Part shown: piece after piece, positions 7,802 through 15,988 of the stretch | Position numbering within the stretch: the first letter of the stretch is position 1 | How the letters are laid out: every line of letters begins with the position of its first letter | Source of the DNA: Primorskyibacter flagellatus | GTDB lineage: Bacteria; Pseudomonadota; Alphaproteobacteria; Rhodobacterales; Rhodobacteraceae | Direction: 5' to 3' | DNA: 64,000 nucleotides | NCBI RefSeq assembly: GCF_014638275.1 | Contig: NZ_BMFJ01000001.1 | Span: 496,001 to 560,000, forward strand | Notes under the pieces: generated by a model | What the model was told of the DNA's origin: nothing | Seen by the model: only the letters and a program-made list of their open reading frames with translations | Databases searched by the model: none | Translations under genes and position numbers: made by a program

Positions 7802-8602
7802 TTACTGCTGTTGTGCCACCTCGATCTGCACGGTCAGGTCCTCGTCCGTTCCGCCGATCCTTGTGCCAGTTACAGGCGCAGCCTCGGAATAGTCCAGTCC
7901 TGTCGCGACACGGACATATCTTGTGTCGGGACAGATGCAATTTGACACATCGAAGCCGACCCAGCCCAGCCCCTGCAGGTGGACCTCGGCCCAGGCATGC
8001 ATGGCATCCTGATCGGTCCGGTCGTCCATCAGCAGGTACCCCGAGACGTAGCGCGCGGGCAGCTTCAGTTCGCGGGCGCAGGCGATGAAGACATGGGCGT
8101 GGTCCTGGCAGACTCCGCGCCCCTCGGTCGCGGCGGTTTCGGCGGTCCAGTCGGGCTCCGACGCGCCAATTTCGTAGGTCACAGCTTCCCCGATCACCGA
8201 CATCAGCGCGTGCATGCGGTCGAGATCGCTGTCGCCCTCGGCCTGCCGGGCAAGGCGGCGGAGGTTCGGACCGGGCTTCGTGCGTTCCGTCTGGCGGGTG
8301 TAGAGCCAGAGCGGTGCGGGGCCGATATTCTTGCCCAGAACACCGTTGTTGTCCGAGACATCGACCACTCCGGCGCAGGTGATCGTCACCTCGCTCACGT
8401 CGCGATCAAGCGAGATCAGGTCGACCTGGTTGCGATGCTGGTCGGTGAAGGACAGCTGTTTCGACGCGCCCGCGACCTCGATCGACCAGTCGGTTACGGT
8501 CTGGTTGTAGGTCGCCTTGGGCGTCATGCGCAGTTGTTGCAGGCCGGTGTGGACCGGATCCGCGAAACGGTAGCGCGTGGTGTGGGAGATTTTCAAAAGC
8601 AT
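7802..8602 (-). CDS. Transglutaminase-like cysteine protease of the Anbu operon
   Basis: A 266-residue protein of the bacterial transglutaminase-like superfamily (N-terminal beta domain plus transglutaminase core). The catalytic triad is visible: C165 in GRGVCQDHAH, H202 in AMHAWAEVHL and D218 in GFDVSN. Bacterial members are more often peptidases or amidases than crosslinkers. It begins only 2 bp after the alpha-E gene and is followed 15 bp later by Anbu, so translation is probably coupled. Together with the ATP-grasp protein it suggests making or breaking of peptide/isopeptide bonds, but this is inference from the neighbourhood. Confidence 0.93.
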   Translation of the reverse strand: MLLKISHTTRYRFADPVHTGLQQLRMTPKATYNQTVTDWSIEVAGASKQLSFTDQHRNQVDLISLDRDVSEVTITCAGVVDVSDNNGVLGKNIGPAPLWLYTRQTERTKPGPNLRRLARQAEGDSDLDRMHALMSVIGEAVTYEIGASEPDWTAETAATEGRGVCQDHAHVFIACARELKLPARYVSGYLLMDDRTDQDAMHAWAEVHLQGLGWVGFDVSNCICPDTRYVRVATGLDYSEAAPVTGTRIGGTDEDLTVQIEVAQQQ

Positions 8603-8604
8603 GG

Positions 8605-9546
8605 CTATTCGTAGAAGCGGTAGTCGATCTCGATCTGGGAGCCCAGGTCGTGCAGCAGGGACAGCACGGTCTGGATATACTGGTGCAGACCTTGATCTAT
8701 TATCGCCTCGATGTCCCGCGAAAGATATTCGTCAGTCAGTTTCGCCACTTTCGCGCATGAGTCCGGCCGGGTGCCGTAATCCTTCGCGAGATGGTTGATG
8801 TTGTCGCGGATCTTTCCGACGCAGAACGCGAGGCTGCGCGGCATGCGTCCGTCGAGGATCAGGAAGTAGGCGATGTCCTCGGGGTTGTACTGGTTGCCGT
8901 AGACCAGGCGGAACCCGCCGCGGGCAGAGACGGAGCGCAGGATGGTTTCCCATTGCACGTTGTCGATGGAGGAGCCGACAGACATGACCGAAGGCAGCAG
9001 CACGTAGTATTTCGTGTCGAGAATCCGCGCGGTGTTGTCTGCGCGTTCCAGGAAGGTGCCGATCCGGGCGAAATTGTAGATGTCGTTGCGCAGCATCGTG
9101 CCGTGGGTCGCGCCCCGCACCAGAGCCGTGCCCTGACGAATTTCACCCAGCACCTTGGGCAGGTCGCGTTCGTTGACCTTGCGCGACAGCAGTTCCCTGG
9201 CGCGCATGTAGCAGCCATTCATCGCCTCCCACACCTCGTGGGTGAGGGCGGTGCGGACGAGCCGGGCGTTCTGGCGCGCGCCCTCGATCGACATCAGGAC
9301 GGAGGAGGCGTTCGCCTTGGACCGCAGCATCCAGTCGAGCGCGGCGTCCTTGCTCATTTCCTCTCCGGTTGCCTCGAACCCGCCAAGGACGCCGGCAGTC
9401 TGCATCATGGACCGCCACTCGCCCTCGGAGGAGCCGAGCCGGGTCAGGGCCATGCGCTGCCCGGTTTCGACAAACCGCGAGGTGTTTTCGGCGCGTTCCA
9501 GATAGCGGTACATCCAGAACAGTCCGTTTGCCGTCTTGCCGAGCAT
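8605..9546 (-). CDS. Alpha-E domain protein
   Basis: A 313-residue, mostly helical protein of the alpha-E (DUF403) family. The N-terminal signature LGKTANGLFWMYRYLERAEN and repeated acidic/arginine-rich helices (RADNTARILDTKYYVLL) are characteristic. The family has no established biochemical activity; it is almost always encoded between a circularly permuted ATP-grasp protein and a transglutaminase-like protein, and sometimes fused to them. Here its ATG overlaps the ATP-grasp stop by one base (TGATG) and its own stop is 2 bp from the next start, so stoichiometric production with both partners is likely. Confidence 0.92.
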   Translation of the reverse strand: MLGKTANGLFWMYRYLERAENTSRFVETGQRMALTRLGSSEGEWRSMMQTAGVLGGFEATGEEMSKDAALDWMLRSKANASSVLMSIEGARQNARLVRTALTHEVWEAMNGCYMRARELLSRKVNERDLPKVLGEIRQGTALVRGATHGTMLRNDIYNFARIGTFLERADNTARILDTKYYVLLPSVMSVGSSIDNVQWETILRSVSARGGFRLVYGNQYNPEDIAYFLILDGRMPRSLAFCVGKIRDNINHLAKDYGTRPDSCAKVAKLTDEYLSRDIEAIIDQGLHQYIQTVLSLLHDLGSQIEIDYRFYE

Positions 9547-10970
9547 CAGTCCTCCAGCACCCAGGTGTCCTTGGTTCCGCCGCCCTGGGAGGAGTTTACC
9601 ACCAGGGAGCCCTTCTTCAGCGCCACGCGGGTGAGGCCGCCGGGCGTGATGTTGATCTTGTCGGGGCTGACAAGGACAAACGGGCGCAGGTCGACGTGAC
9701 GCGGCGACAGGCCCTTCTGCGAGAACACGGGAACGGTGGAAAGCGCCAGTGTGGGCTGGGCGATGTAGTTGTTCGGCTTGGCCTCGAGCTTCTTGCGGAA
9801 CTCGGCGATTTCCTTCTTCGACGCGGTCGGGCCGATCAGCATGCCGTAGCCGCCCGATCCGTGGACCTCTTTCACGACGAGGTCGGACAGGTTGTCGAGC
9901 ACATAGGCCAGGCTGTCTGGTTCGGAGCAGCGCCAGGTCGGGACGTTTTCCAGCAGGGCCTTTTCGCCGGTGTAGAATTCGACGATGTCGGGCATGTAGC
10001 TGTAGATCGCCTTGTCGTCGGCGATCCCGGTGCCGGGCGCGTTCGCTATGGTGATGCCACCGGCACGGTAGACGTCCATGATCCCCGGCACGCCAAGCGC
10101 GCTGTCCGGGTTGAAGTTCAGCGGATCGAGGAAGTCGTCGTCGACCCGGCGGTAGAGCACGTCGATCGGCTTGTAGCCTTCGGTCGTGCGCATGGCGACG
10201 CGGCCGTCGATCACACGAAGGTCATGGCCCTCCACCAGCTCCACGCCCATCTGGTCGGCGAGGAAGGCGTGTTCGAAATAGGCGGAGTTGTAGATGCCGG
10301 GGGTGAGCACCGCGACGGTCGGGGAGGACCCGGCCATGGAGGGCGCGCAGGCGGAGAGGGAGGAGCGCAGGTCGGACGGATAATTCTCGACCCGCTGGAC
10401 GCGGTTGCGGGCGAACAGCTCCGGGAACATCTGGAGCATGGTTTCCCGGTTTTCCAGCATGTAGCTGACGCCGGACGGAGTGCGGGCGTTGTCTTCGAGC
10501 ACGTAGAACTGGTTGTCGTCGGTGCGGACAAGGTCGATGCCGACGATGTGGGTGTAGACCCCGCCGGGCGGTTTCACCCCGACCATCTGCGGAAGGAAGG
10601 CGTCGTTGCCGGCGATCATCCGTTCAGGCAGACGACCCGCCTTGATGATCTCCTGCCCGTGGTAAATGTCGTGCAGGAAGGCGTTGATGGCGCGCACCCG
10701 CTGTTCGATCCCCTTGGACAGACGCTGCCATTCGAGACCCGAGATGATGCGGGGAACGATGTCGAAGGGGATCAGCCGCTCCTCGGCCTCGGCGCGGCCG
10801 TAGACGTTGAAGGTGATGCCGGTGAGGCGGAACAGATCCTCTGCCTCGCGCTGCTTGGCGCGGAGGCGCGCGGGCTCTTCTCCGTCAAACCATTCCTTGA
10901 AAAGGCCGTATGGTGGGCGCAGGGACTCTTCGCGCCCCCACATCTCGTCGAAGATTTGATTCTTGTCCAT
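9546..10970 (-). CDS. Circularly permuted type 2 ATP-grasp protein
   Basis: A 474-residue predicted peptide/amide ligase; ATP-grasp enzymes activate a carboxylate as acyl phosphate and join it to an amine. In this family the usual order of ATP-grasp motifs is permuted. Visible elements include FYVLEDNARTPSGVSYML near 175 (acidic metal-binding residues), DLVVKEVHGSGGYGMLIGP near 370 (ATP-binding lysine and glycine loop) and a C-terminal SSQGGGTKDTWVL. It is the first gene of the Anbu operon; the product and substrate are unknown. The start at 10970 is followed by the typical N terminus (FDEMWG). The upstream 250 bp to the divergent SelD-fusion gene should contain the operon promoter, but no clear one was seen. 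Confidence 0.92.
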   Translation of the reverse strand: MDKNQIFDEMWGREESLRPPYGLFKEWFDGEEPARLRAKQREAEDLFRLTGITFNVYGRAEAEERLIPFDIVPRIISGLEWQRLSKGIEQRVRAINAFLHDIYHGQEIIKAGRLPERMIAGNDAFLPQMVGVKPPGGVYTHIVGIDLVRTDDNQFYVLEDNARTPSGVSYMLENRETMLQMFPELFARNRVQRVENYPSDLRSSLSACAPSMAGSSPTVAVLTPGIYNSAYFEHAFLADQMGVELVEGHDLRVIDGRVAMRTTEGYKPIDVLYRRVDDDFLDPLNFNPDSALGVPGIMDVYRAGGITIANAPGTGIADDKAIYSYMPDIVEFYTGEKALLENVPTWRCSEPDSLAYVLDNLSDLVVKEVHGSGGYGMLIGPTASKKEIAEFRKKLEAKPNNYIAQPTLALSTVPVFSQKGLSPRHVDLRPFVLVSPDKINITPGGLTRVALKKGSLVVNSSQGGGTKDTWVLED

Positions 10971-11220
10971 GAAGACAACCCTAGAGCGGCGTTGCGGTTT
11001 CGCAAAATCGAGACTGGCCGAAACCTGAGGTCAAGGTAACACGGAGTGCATCGAAATCCATCTTTTGCTATTCAACCGCCTGTTTTTTCGGCGAGAGCCG
11101 GGCGGGCGGACCTGGGACGGGCCGGTCGCGGGACGGGCTGAGGGGCGGCACGCGCCATGGACCCGGACCGGCCTTCGCGCTAGCAGGACAAGCTGAGTGA
11201 CACCGTCCGGAGACGCGACA

Positions 11221-13368
11221 ATGCAGACCCAGATCCCACTGACGCGCGACATCGTCCTGATCGGCGGCGGTCATGCACATGCGCTGGTGCTGCGGATGTG
11301 GGGGATGCGCCGGGTGCCGGGGGTGCGGCTGACGCTGATCGACCCGCAGCCTGTCGCGACTTACACCGGCATGCTGCCCGGCCTTGTCGCGGGACATTAT
11401 ACCGAGGAGGAGACGGGCATCGATCTCGTCCGGCTCTGCCGGTTCGCCGGGGCGCGGATGGTGCTGGGCGCGGTGACCGGGATGGACCTGGCCGCGCGGC
11501 GGATCACGGTCGGCGGGCGGGAAATCGGTTATGACGTCGCCTCCGTCGACATCGGGATCACGGGGGACCTGCCGGCGGTCGAGGGGTTCGCGGCGCATGG
11601 CGTGCCCGTGAAGCCCTTTGGCCGGTTCATGGCGGGCTGGTCCGGGTTCCTGTCGCGCGGCGGCGGGGCGGTGACGGTGATCGGTGGCGGACTTGGCGGG
11701 GTGGAACTGGCGCTGGCGATGCGGCACCGGCTCGGCCCCTCCGGTTCGGTGCAGATCGTGGCGGGGGACGGGATCGCCGGGGCGGGTGCGGCGCTGTCGG
11801 CGCGGTTGCGGGCTGAACTGGACCGGGGCGGCGTCGCCCTGGTCGAGGGGCGCGTGGTGGCGGTGGACGCGGGGGGCGTGACGCTGGCGGACGGTCAGAG
11901 GCTCCGCGCGGATCTTGTCGTCGGTGCGGGCGGGGCGACGCCGCACGGCTGGCCCGCCACGACGGACCTGCCGCTGAACAACGGGTTCATCCGGGTGAGG
12001 GACACGTTGCAGGTCGTTGGCCATGATGAGGTTTTCGCCGCCGGAGACTGCGCGCAACTGACCCATGCGCCGCGCCCCAAGGCCGGGGTCTACGCGGTGC
12101 GGGCAGCGCGGGTGCTGGTGGCGAACCTGCGGGCCTCTGTCACCGGAGGGCGGATGCGCCGGTATCATCCGCAGCGCCATTTCCTGCGGCTGGTATCGCT
12201 TGGTGACCGGCGCGCGGCGGCCGAGAAATGGCCGGGCCTGCCTCTGGTTCCGGCGGGCGCGGCGGTGTGGCACTGGAAGGACCGGATCGACCGGCGCTTC
12301 ATGCGGCGCTTCACCGACCTGCCACGGATGGCTGTCGCGGTGCCGGCGGATGCGGCGGAGGGGGTGGCGGAGATCCTCGGTCAGGCGCCGCTCTGTGCAG
12401 GCTGCGGGTCGAAGGTCGGTTCGGGTGTGCTGTCGCAGGTTCTGGGCCGGCTGCCGCAGGTGCCTCGAGACGACGTGCTGACCGGGCCGGGGGACGACGC
12501 GGGGGTGCTGGCCATCGGCGGCCAGAAACAGGTACTGACCACCGACCACCTGCGCGCTTTTACCGACGATCCCGGCCTGATGGCGCGCATCGCTGCGCAG
12601 CACGCCCTTGGCGACGTGCGGGCCATGGGCGCGCAGGCGCAGTCGGCCCTGGCGCAGATCATCCTGCCACGCGCCGCCGATGCCGTGCAGGCGCGGATGA
12701 TGGAAGAGATCATGACCGCCGCCGGAGAGGTCTTCGCCGCGGAGGGTGCGGTCATCCTGGGCGGGCATTCGACCATGGGCGCCGAACTGACGATCGGTTT
12801 CACAGTCACGGGCCTGTGCGACGGCGATCCGGTGACGGTTGGCGGCGCGCGGGCGGGGGACGCGCTGATCCTGACAGGCCGGATCGGATCCGGTGTGCTG
12901 CTGGCGGCAGAGATGCAGGGGCGGGCAAAGGGGGCGGATGTCGCCGCACTGTGGTCGGCCATGGCCGGGGGGCAGGGCGCGGCGGCGGAGGCGCTGCGCG
13001 GGGCACGCGCGATGACGGATGTAACGGGCTTTGGACTGGCGGGGCACCTGATGGCGATCTGCCGGTCGTCAGGGCTGGGGGCGGAGATCGACCCGGCGTC
13101 GGTGCCGGTTTATTCGGGCGCGCTCGAGTTGTCGGAAACCGGCGTACGTTCAACCCTCTACGCGTCGAACCTCTTGGCGGCGCCGGTGTTCGGCCGGACG
13201 GACGCGCGGGTCGCGCTGCTGCACGATCCGCAGACGGCGGGCGGTCTGCTGGCGGCCGTGGCGCCGGACCGCGCGGACGGGCTGGTGGCCGATCTTCGTG
13301 CGCGCGGCGTAACGGCGGCGGTGATCGGACGGATGACGGAAGGGCCAGTCGGGATCGTGCTGGTCTAA
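11221..13368 (+). CDS. selD: Flavoprotein (NADH-dehydrogenase-like) fused to selenide, water dikinase
   Basis: A 715-residue two-domain enzyme. Residues 1-370 form a pyridine-nucleotide-disulfide oxidoreductase with two Rossmann motifs (IVLIGGGHAHALVL at 11-24, VTVIGGGLGGVELAL near 151-165) and the FAD motif VFAAGDCAQL near 271. Residues 385-715 are SelD, which makes selenophosphate from selenide and ATP; the catalytic pair is C395 and K398 in CAGCGSK, followed by DDAGVL, GHSTMGAE and TDVTGFGLAGH. The fusion is known in some bacteria and the N-terminal part may deliver or reduce selenium. The start at 11221 places the Rossmann motif close to the N terminus; 11197 is an alternative. The stop overlaps mnmH tail-to-tail by 4 bp. 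Confidence 0.93.
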   Translation: MQTQIPLTRDIVLIGGGHAHALVLRMWGMRRVPGVRLTLIDPQPVATYTGMLPGLVAGHYTEEETGIDLVRLCRFAGARMVLGAVTGMDLAARRITVGGREIGYDVASVDIGITGDLPAVEGFAAHGVPVKPFGRFMAGWSGFLSRGGGAVTVIGGGLGGVELALAMRHRLGPSGSVQIVAGDGIAGAGAALSARLRAELDRGGVALVEGRVVAVDAGGVTLADGQRLRADLVVGAGGATPHGWPATTDLPLNNGFIRVRDTLQVVGHDEVFAAGDCAQLTHAPRPKAGVYAVRAARVLVANLRASVTGGRMRRYHPQRHFLRLVSLGDRRAAAEKWPGLPLVPAGAAVWHWKDRIDRRFMRRFTDLPRMAVAVPADAAEGVAEILGQAPLCAGCGSKVGSGVLSQVLGRLPQVPRDDVLTGPGDDAGVLAIGGQKQVLTTDHLRAFTDDPGLMARIAAQHALGDVRAMGAQAQSALAQIILPRAADAVQARMMEEIMTAAGEVFAAEGAVILGGHSTMGAELTIGFTVTGLCDGDPVTVGGARAGDALILTGRIGSGVLLAAEMQGRAKGADVAALWSAMAGGQGAAAEALRGARAMTDVTGFGLAGHLMAICRSSGLGAEIDPASVPVYSGALELSETGVRSTLYASNLLAAPVFGRTDARVALLHDPQTAGGLLAAVAPDRADGLVADLRARGVTAAVIGRMTEGPVGIVLV

Positions 13369-14411
13369 AACCCCTGGGCTTCGACGATCTGCGCGGCGGT
13401 CCGGGCGAGGGTCGCGTCCGACAGGTCGGGCAGGGTGTGACACGCAGCGGCGCGGTTCTTGCGGGCTGCGCTTTTGGCGTAGCGGGGGTCGTAGTGGTCG
13501 CGCATCAGCCCGGCGGCGAGGGCGGCGAAGTCCTGGTCCCGCGCCTCGGCCTGCCAGGCGGCTATGCGATCGGCGGCGTGATAGGGGCGCAGCTGGTCGA
13601 TGATCGCCCGCAGCGCCTCCGGATCGGCGGTGAGTTCGGCGTAGGTGTCGATCAGATGCGCGGCGCGCGCCTCCACCGGGGCGGCGATTTCGACGCGCGG
13701 CGCGGCCAGCATCGCCTTCCAGACGGACGAGGGGATGAGGATGTCGCCGACCTTGTTGCTCTCCGCCTCCATGTAGACGGGCCGCGCGGGGTCGAGCCGG
13801 GTGAGCGCGGCGGCAAGACGGCTTTCGAACATCTTCTGCGCGGGCTGCGGCCCAGCGAGCCCGCCGAACAGCGACCCGCGATGCTCCGCCAGCCCCTCGA
13901 GGTCGATCACCTGCGCGCCCGCATCTGCCAGATGCGCCAGCAAGGCGGTCTTGGCGCTGCCGGTGTTGCCGTCGATCAGGACCGGGGCGAAGGGCAGCGG
14001 CGTATCGTGTAGCATGGTGGCGACGAGGCGGCGGTAGGCGCGGTAGCCACCCTCGACCGTGTCGGCGCGCCAGCCGATCTGCTTGAGGATCACCGCGAAC
14101 GATCCCGACCGCTGCCCGCCGCGCCAGCAGTAGACCAGCGGCCGCCAGCCGCCGGGCCGGTCGGCAAGCGGGCCCTCGAGGTGGCGGGCGGCGTTGCGCG
14201 ACACCAGCGCGGCGCCGATCTTGCGGGCGAGGAAGGGGTCCTGCTGCGTATAGATGGTGCCGACCCGCGCGCGCTCCGCATCATCCAGAACGGGGAGAGA
14301 GATCGCGCCGGGCACGTGATCCTCCGCGAATTCCGACGGAGAGCGCACGTCGATCACCTCGTCGTATGGCAGGGCGGTCAGGTCGGAAAGGGCAGAGAGC
14401 GTGACGGTCAT
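13365..14411 (-). CDS. mnmH: tRNA 2-selenouridine synthase
   Basis: Replaces sulfur by selenium in the wobble 2-thiouridine of tRNAs for Lys, Glu and Gln, using selenophosphate from SelD. The 348-residue protein has an N-terminal rhodanese domain with active-site C95 (YCWRGGQRS) and a C-terminal P-loop domain (GNTGSAKT at 148-155). The length is typical. The start at 14411 is preferred: the frame continues upstream but through the modA region with no homology. Its 3' end overlaps the selD-fusion 3' end by 4 bp on the opposite strand. SelA, SelB and tRNA-Sec genes are not in the window, so selenium use here may be limited to tRNA modification. Confidence 0.95.
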   Translation of the reverse strand: MTVTLSALSDLTALPYDEVIDVRSPSEFAEDHVPGAISLPVLDDAERARVGTIYTQQDPFLARKIGAALVSRNAARHLEGPLADRPGGWRPLVYCWRGGQRSGSFAVILKQIGWRADTVEGGYRAYRRLVATMLHDTPLPFAPVLIDGNTGSAKTALLAHLADAGAQVIDLEGLAEHRGSLFGGLAGPQPAQKMFESRLAAALTRLDPARPVYMEAESNKVGDILIPSSVWKAMLAAPRVEIAAPVEARAAHLIDTYAELTADPEALRAIIDQLRPYHAADRIAAWQAEARDQDFAALAAGLMRDHYDPRYAKSAARKNRAAACHTLPDLSDATLARTAAQIVEAQGF

Positions 14412-14519
14412 CGGCTGGCCTGGCTTGGGGCTGAGGCCGGGGTATGCACGCAGTCGTGTAGCATCGCAAGCGGGCCGCTCCATTCTTTCAGCTTGAAAAG
14501 AGAGGGCGGCTTGGGTGAC

Positions 14520-15287
14520 ATGCGGCCCACGATGCTGCGAATTCTGTGCTCTTTCCTGACCTTGCTGATGCTGGCGCTGCCCGCGCAGGCCGAACGCCTG
14601 CTGGTCTTCGCCGCCGCCAGCCTGGCCGGTCCGCTGGACACGGTCGCGAAAGCCTATGGCGAGGAGACCGGGACGGAGGTCGTCGTCTCTTATGCCGGCA
14701 GTTCGGCGCTTGCACGTCAGATCGAACAGGGAGCCCCGGCGGATGTGTTCCTGTCGGCCAACCAGGGCTGGATGGATCACCTTGCCGCCATGGGCCATAT
14801 AGACAACGCGACGCGCGCCGATCTCTGGGGAAACGAACTGGTGCTTGTCGCTTCCGCCCCGGGCCCGGAGGTTGCGCTGACGCCCGAGACCGATCTCATG
14901 GCACTGCTGGCCGGGGGGCGGCTTGCGCTGGCGCTGCCCGACGCTGTGCCTGCCGGCATCTATGCGCGTGAGGCGCTGACGACGCTCGGCCTGTGGGACG
15001 GGGTCAAGGAATCGCTGGCCCCGGCCGACAACGTCCGGTCCGCCCTTGCGCTGGTGGCCACGGGAGCGGCGCCCTGGGGTGTGGTCTATGCCACCGACGC
15101 GCGGGCCGAACCGGCGGTGCATGTCCGCGGCACCTTCCCGGCGGAAAGCCATCCCGCGATCACCTATCCCGGTGCGGTAATCCAGGGCGCGGGTCCTGAG
15201 GCGCATGCCTTCCTGTCCTATCTCTCTGCCGCGCCCTCACGCGAAGTCTTCGAAGCGGCAGGGTTCCGCGCGGCGCTGGCCCCTTGA
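14520..15287 (+). CDS. modA: Molybdate ABC transporter, periplasmic binding protein
   Basis: High-affinity molybdate/tungstate-binding protein, 255 residues with a signal peptide ending near ALPAQA. Typical ModA features: LLVFAAASLAGPLD at the mature N terminus, SYAGSSALARQIEQGAPADVFLSAN with the oxyanion-binding serines, and GVVYATDA near the C terminus. The start at 14520 has a GAGGG about 12 bp upstream; the ATG at 14532 is an alternative and would still give a good signal peptide. modB starts within 6 bp of its stop. The 108-bp gap to divergent mnmH should hold the promoter, but no ModE palindrome was recognised. Confidence 0.95.
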   Translation: MRPTMLRILCSFLTLLMLALPAQAERLLVFAAASLAGPLDTVAKAYGEETGTEVVVSYAGSSALARQIEQGAPADVFLSANQGWMDHLAAMGHIDNATRADLWGNELVLVASAPGPEVALTPETDLMALLAGGRLALALPDAVPAGIYAREALTTLGLWDGVKESLAPADNVRSALALVATGAAPWGVVYATDARAEPAVHVRGTFPAESHPAITYPGAVIQGAGPEAHAFLSYLSAAPSREVFEAAGFRAALAP

Positions 15288-15292
15288 CAGCC

Positions 15293-15988
15293 ATGACGAC
15301 GGTCTGGCCGGGACCCGAGGAATGGGCGGCCGTGCTGCTGTCGCTCAAGGTCGCGTTCTGGGCCACGCTGGTGTCGCTGCCCTTCGGCATAGGCATGGCG
15401 CTGCTGCTGGCGCGCGGGCGGTTCCCGGGGCTGGGCCTGCTGAATGTCGCGGTGCATCTGCCGCTGGTGCTGCCGCCGGTGGTGGTCGGCTATCTGCTCT
15501 TGCTGGCGCTGTCCCCTGCGGCCCCGCTCGGGTCGGCGCTGGCCTCGGTCGGGGTGGTCTTTGCCTTCCGCTGGACGGGCGCGGCGCTGGCGGCGGCGGT
15601 GATGGGCTTTCCCCTGATGGTGCGGGCGATCCGGCTTGCGATCGAGGCGGTCGATCCGGGGCTGGAGCAGGCGGCCGCGACGCTCGGGGCCTCACGCCTG
15701 CGGGTCTTTGCGACGGTGACCCTGCCGCTGGCGCTGCCGGGGGTCTTGGCCGGGGCGGTGCTGGCTTTTGCCAAGGCCATGGGGGAATTCGGCGCGACCA
15801 TCACCTTCGTGTCCAACATCCCCGGCGAGACGCGCACGCTGCCCTCCGCCATCTACGCCTTCCTCCAGCAGCCGGGCGGGGACGGTGCGGCACTGCGGCT
15901 GGTCGTGGTCTCCGTCGCGGTGGCGGTGCTGGCGGTGCTGGCGTCGGAATGGCTGGCGCGCCGGATGATGCGGAGGGCGCGGGGATGA
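15293..15988 (+). CDS. modB: Molybdate ABC transporter permease
   Basis: Inner-membrane subunit of the molybdate importer, 231 residues with about five to six helices. The EAA loop (LEQAAATLGASRLRVFATV) near residue 125 contacts ModC, and the segment AKAMGEFGATITFVSNIPG is a ModB hallmark. The ATG at 15293 is chosen; an in-frame TTG at 15284 that overlaps the modA stop is possible and would add three residues. The stop overlaps modC as ATGA, so modABC is one translationally coupled operon. Confidence 0.95.
   Translation: MTTVWPGPEEWAAVLLSLKVAFWATLVSLPFGIGMALLLARGRFPGLGLLNVAVHLPLVLPPVVVGYLLLLALSPAAPLGSALASVGVVFAFRWTGAALAAAVMGFPLMVRAIRLAIEAVDPGLEQAAATLGASRLRVFATVTLPLALPGVLAGAVLAFAKAMGEFGATITFVSNIPGETRTLPSAIYAFLQQPGGDGAALRLVVVSVAVAVLAVLASEWLARRMMRRARG

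Noticed and set aside
11068..13047. 659-codon minus-strand frame opposite the SelD fusion
   Set aside because: Arg/Pro/His-rich antisense translation with no domain; the plus-strand protein has intact flavoprotein and SelD motifs.
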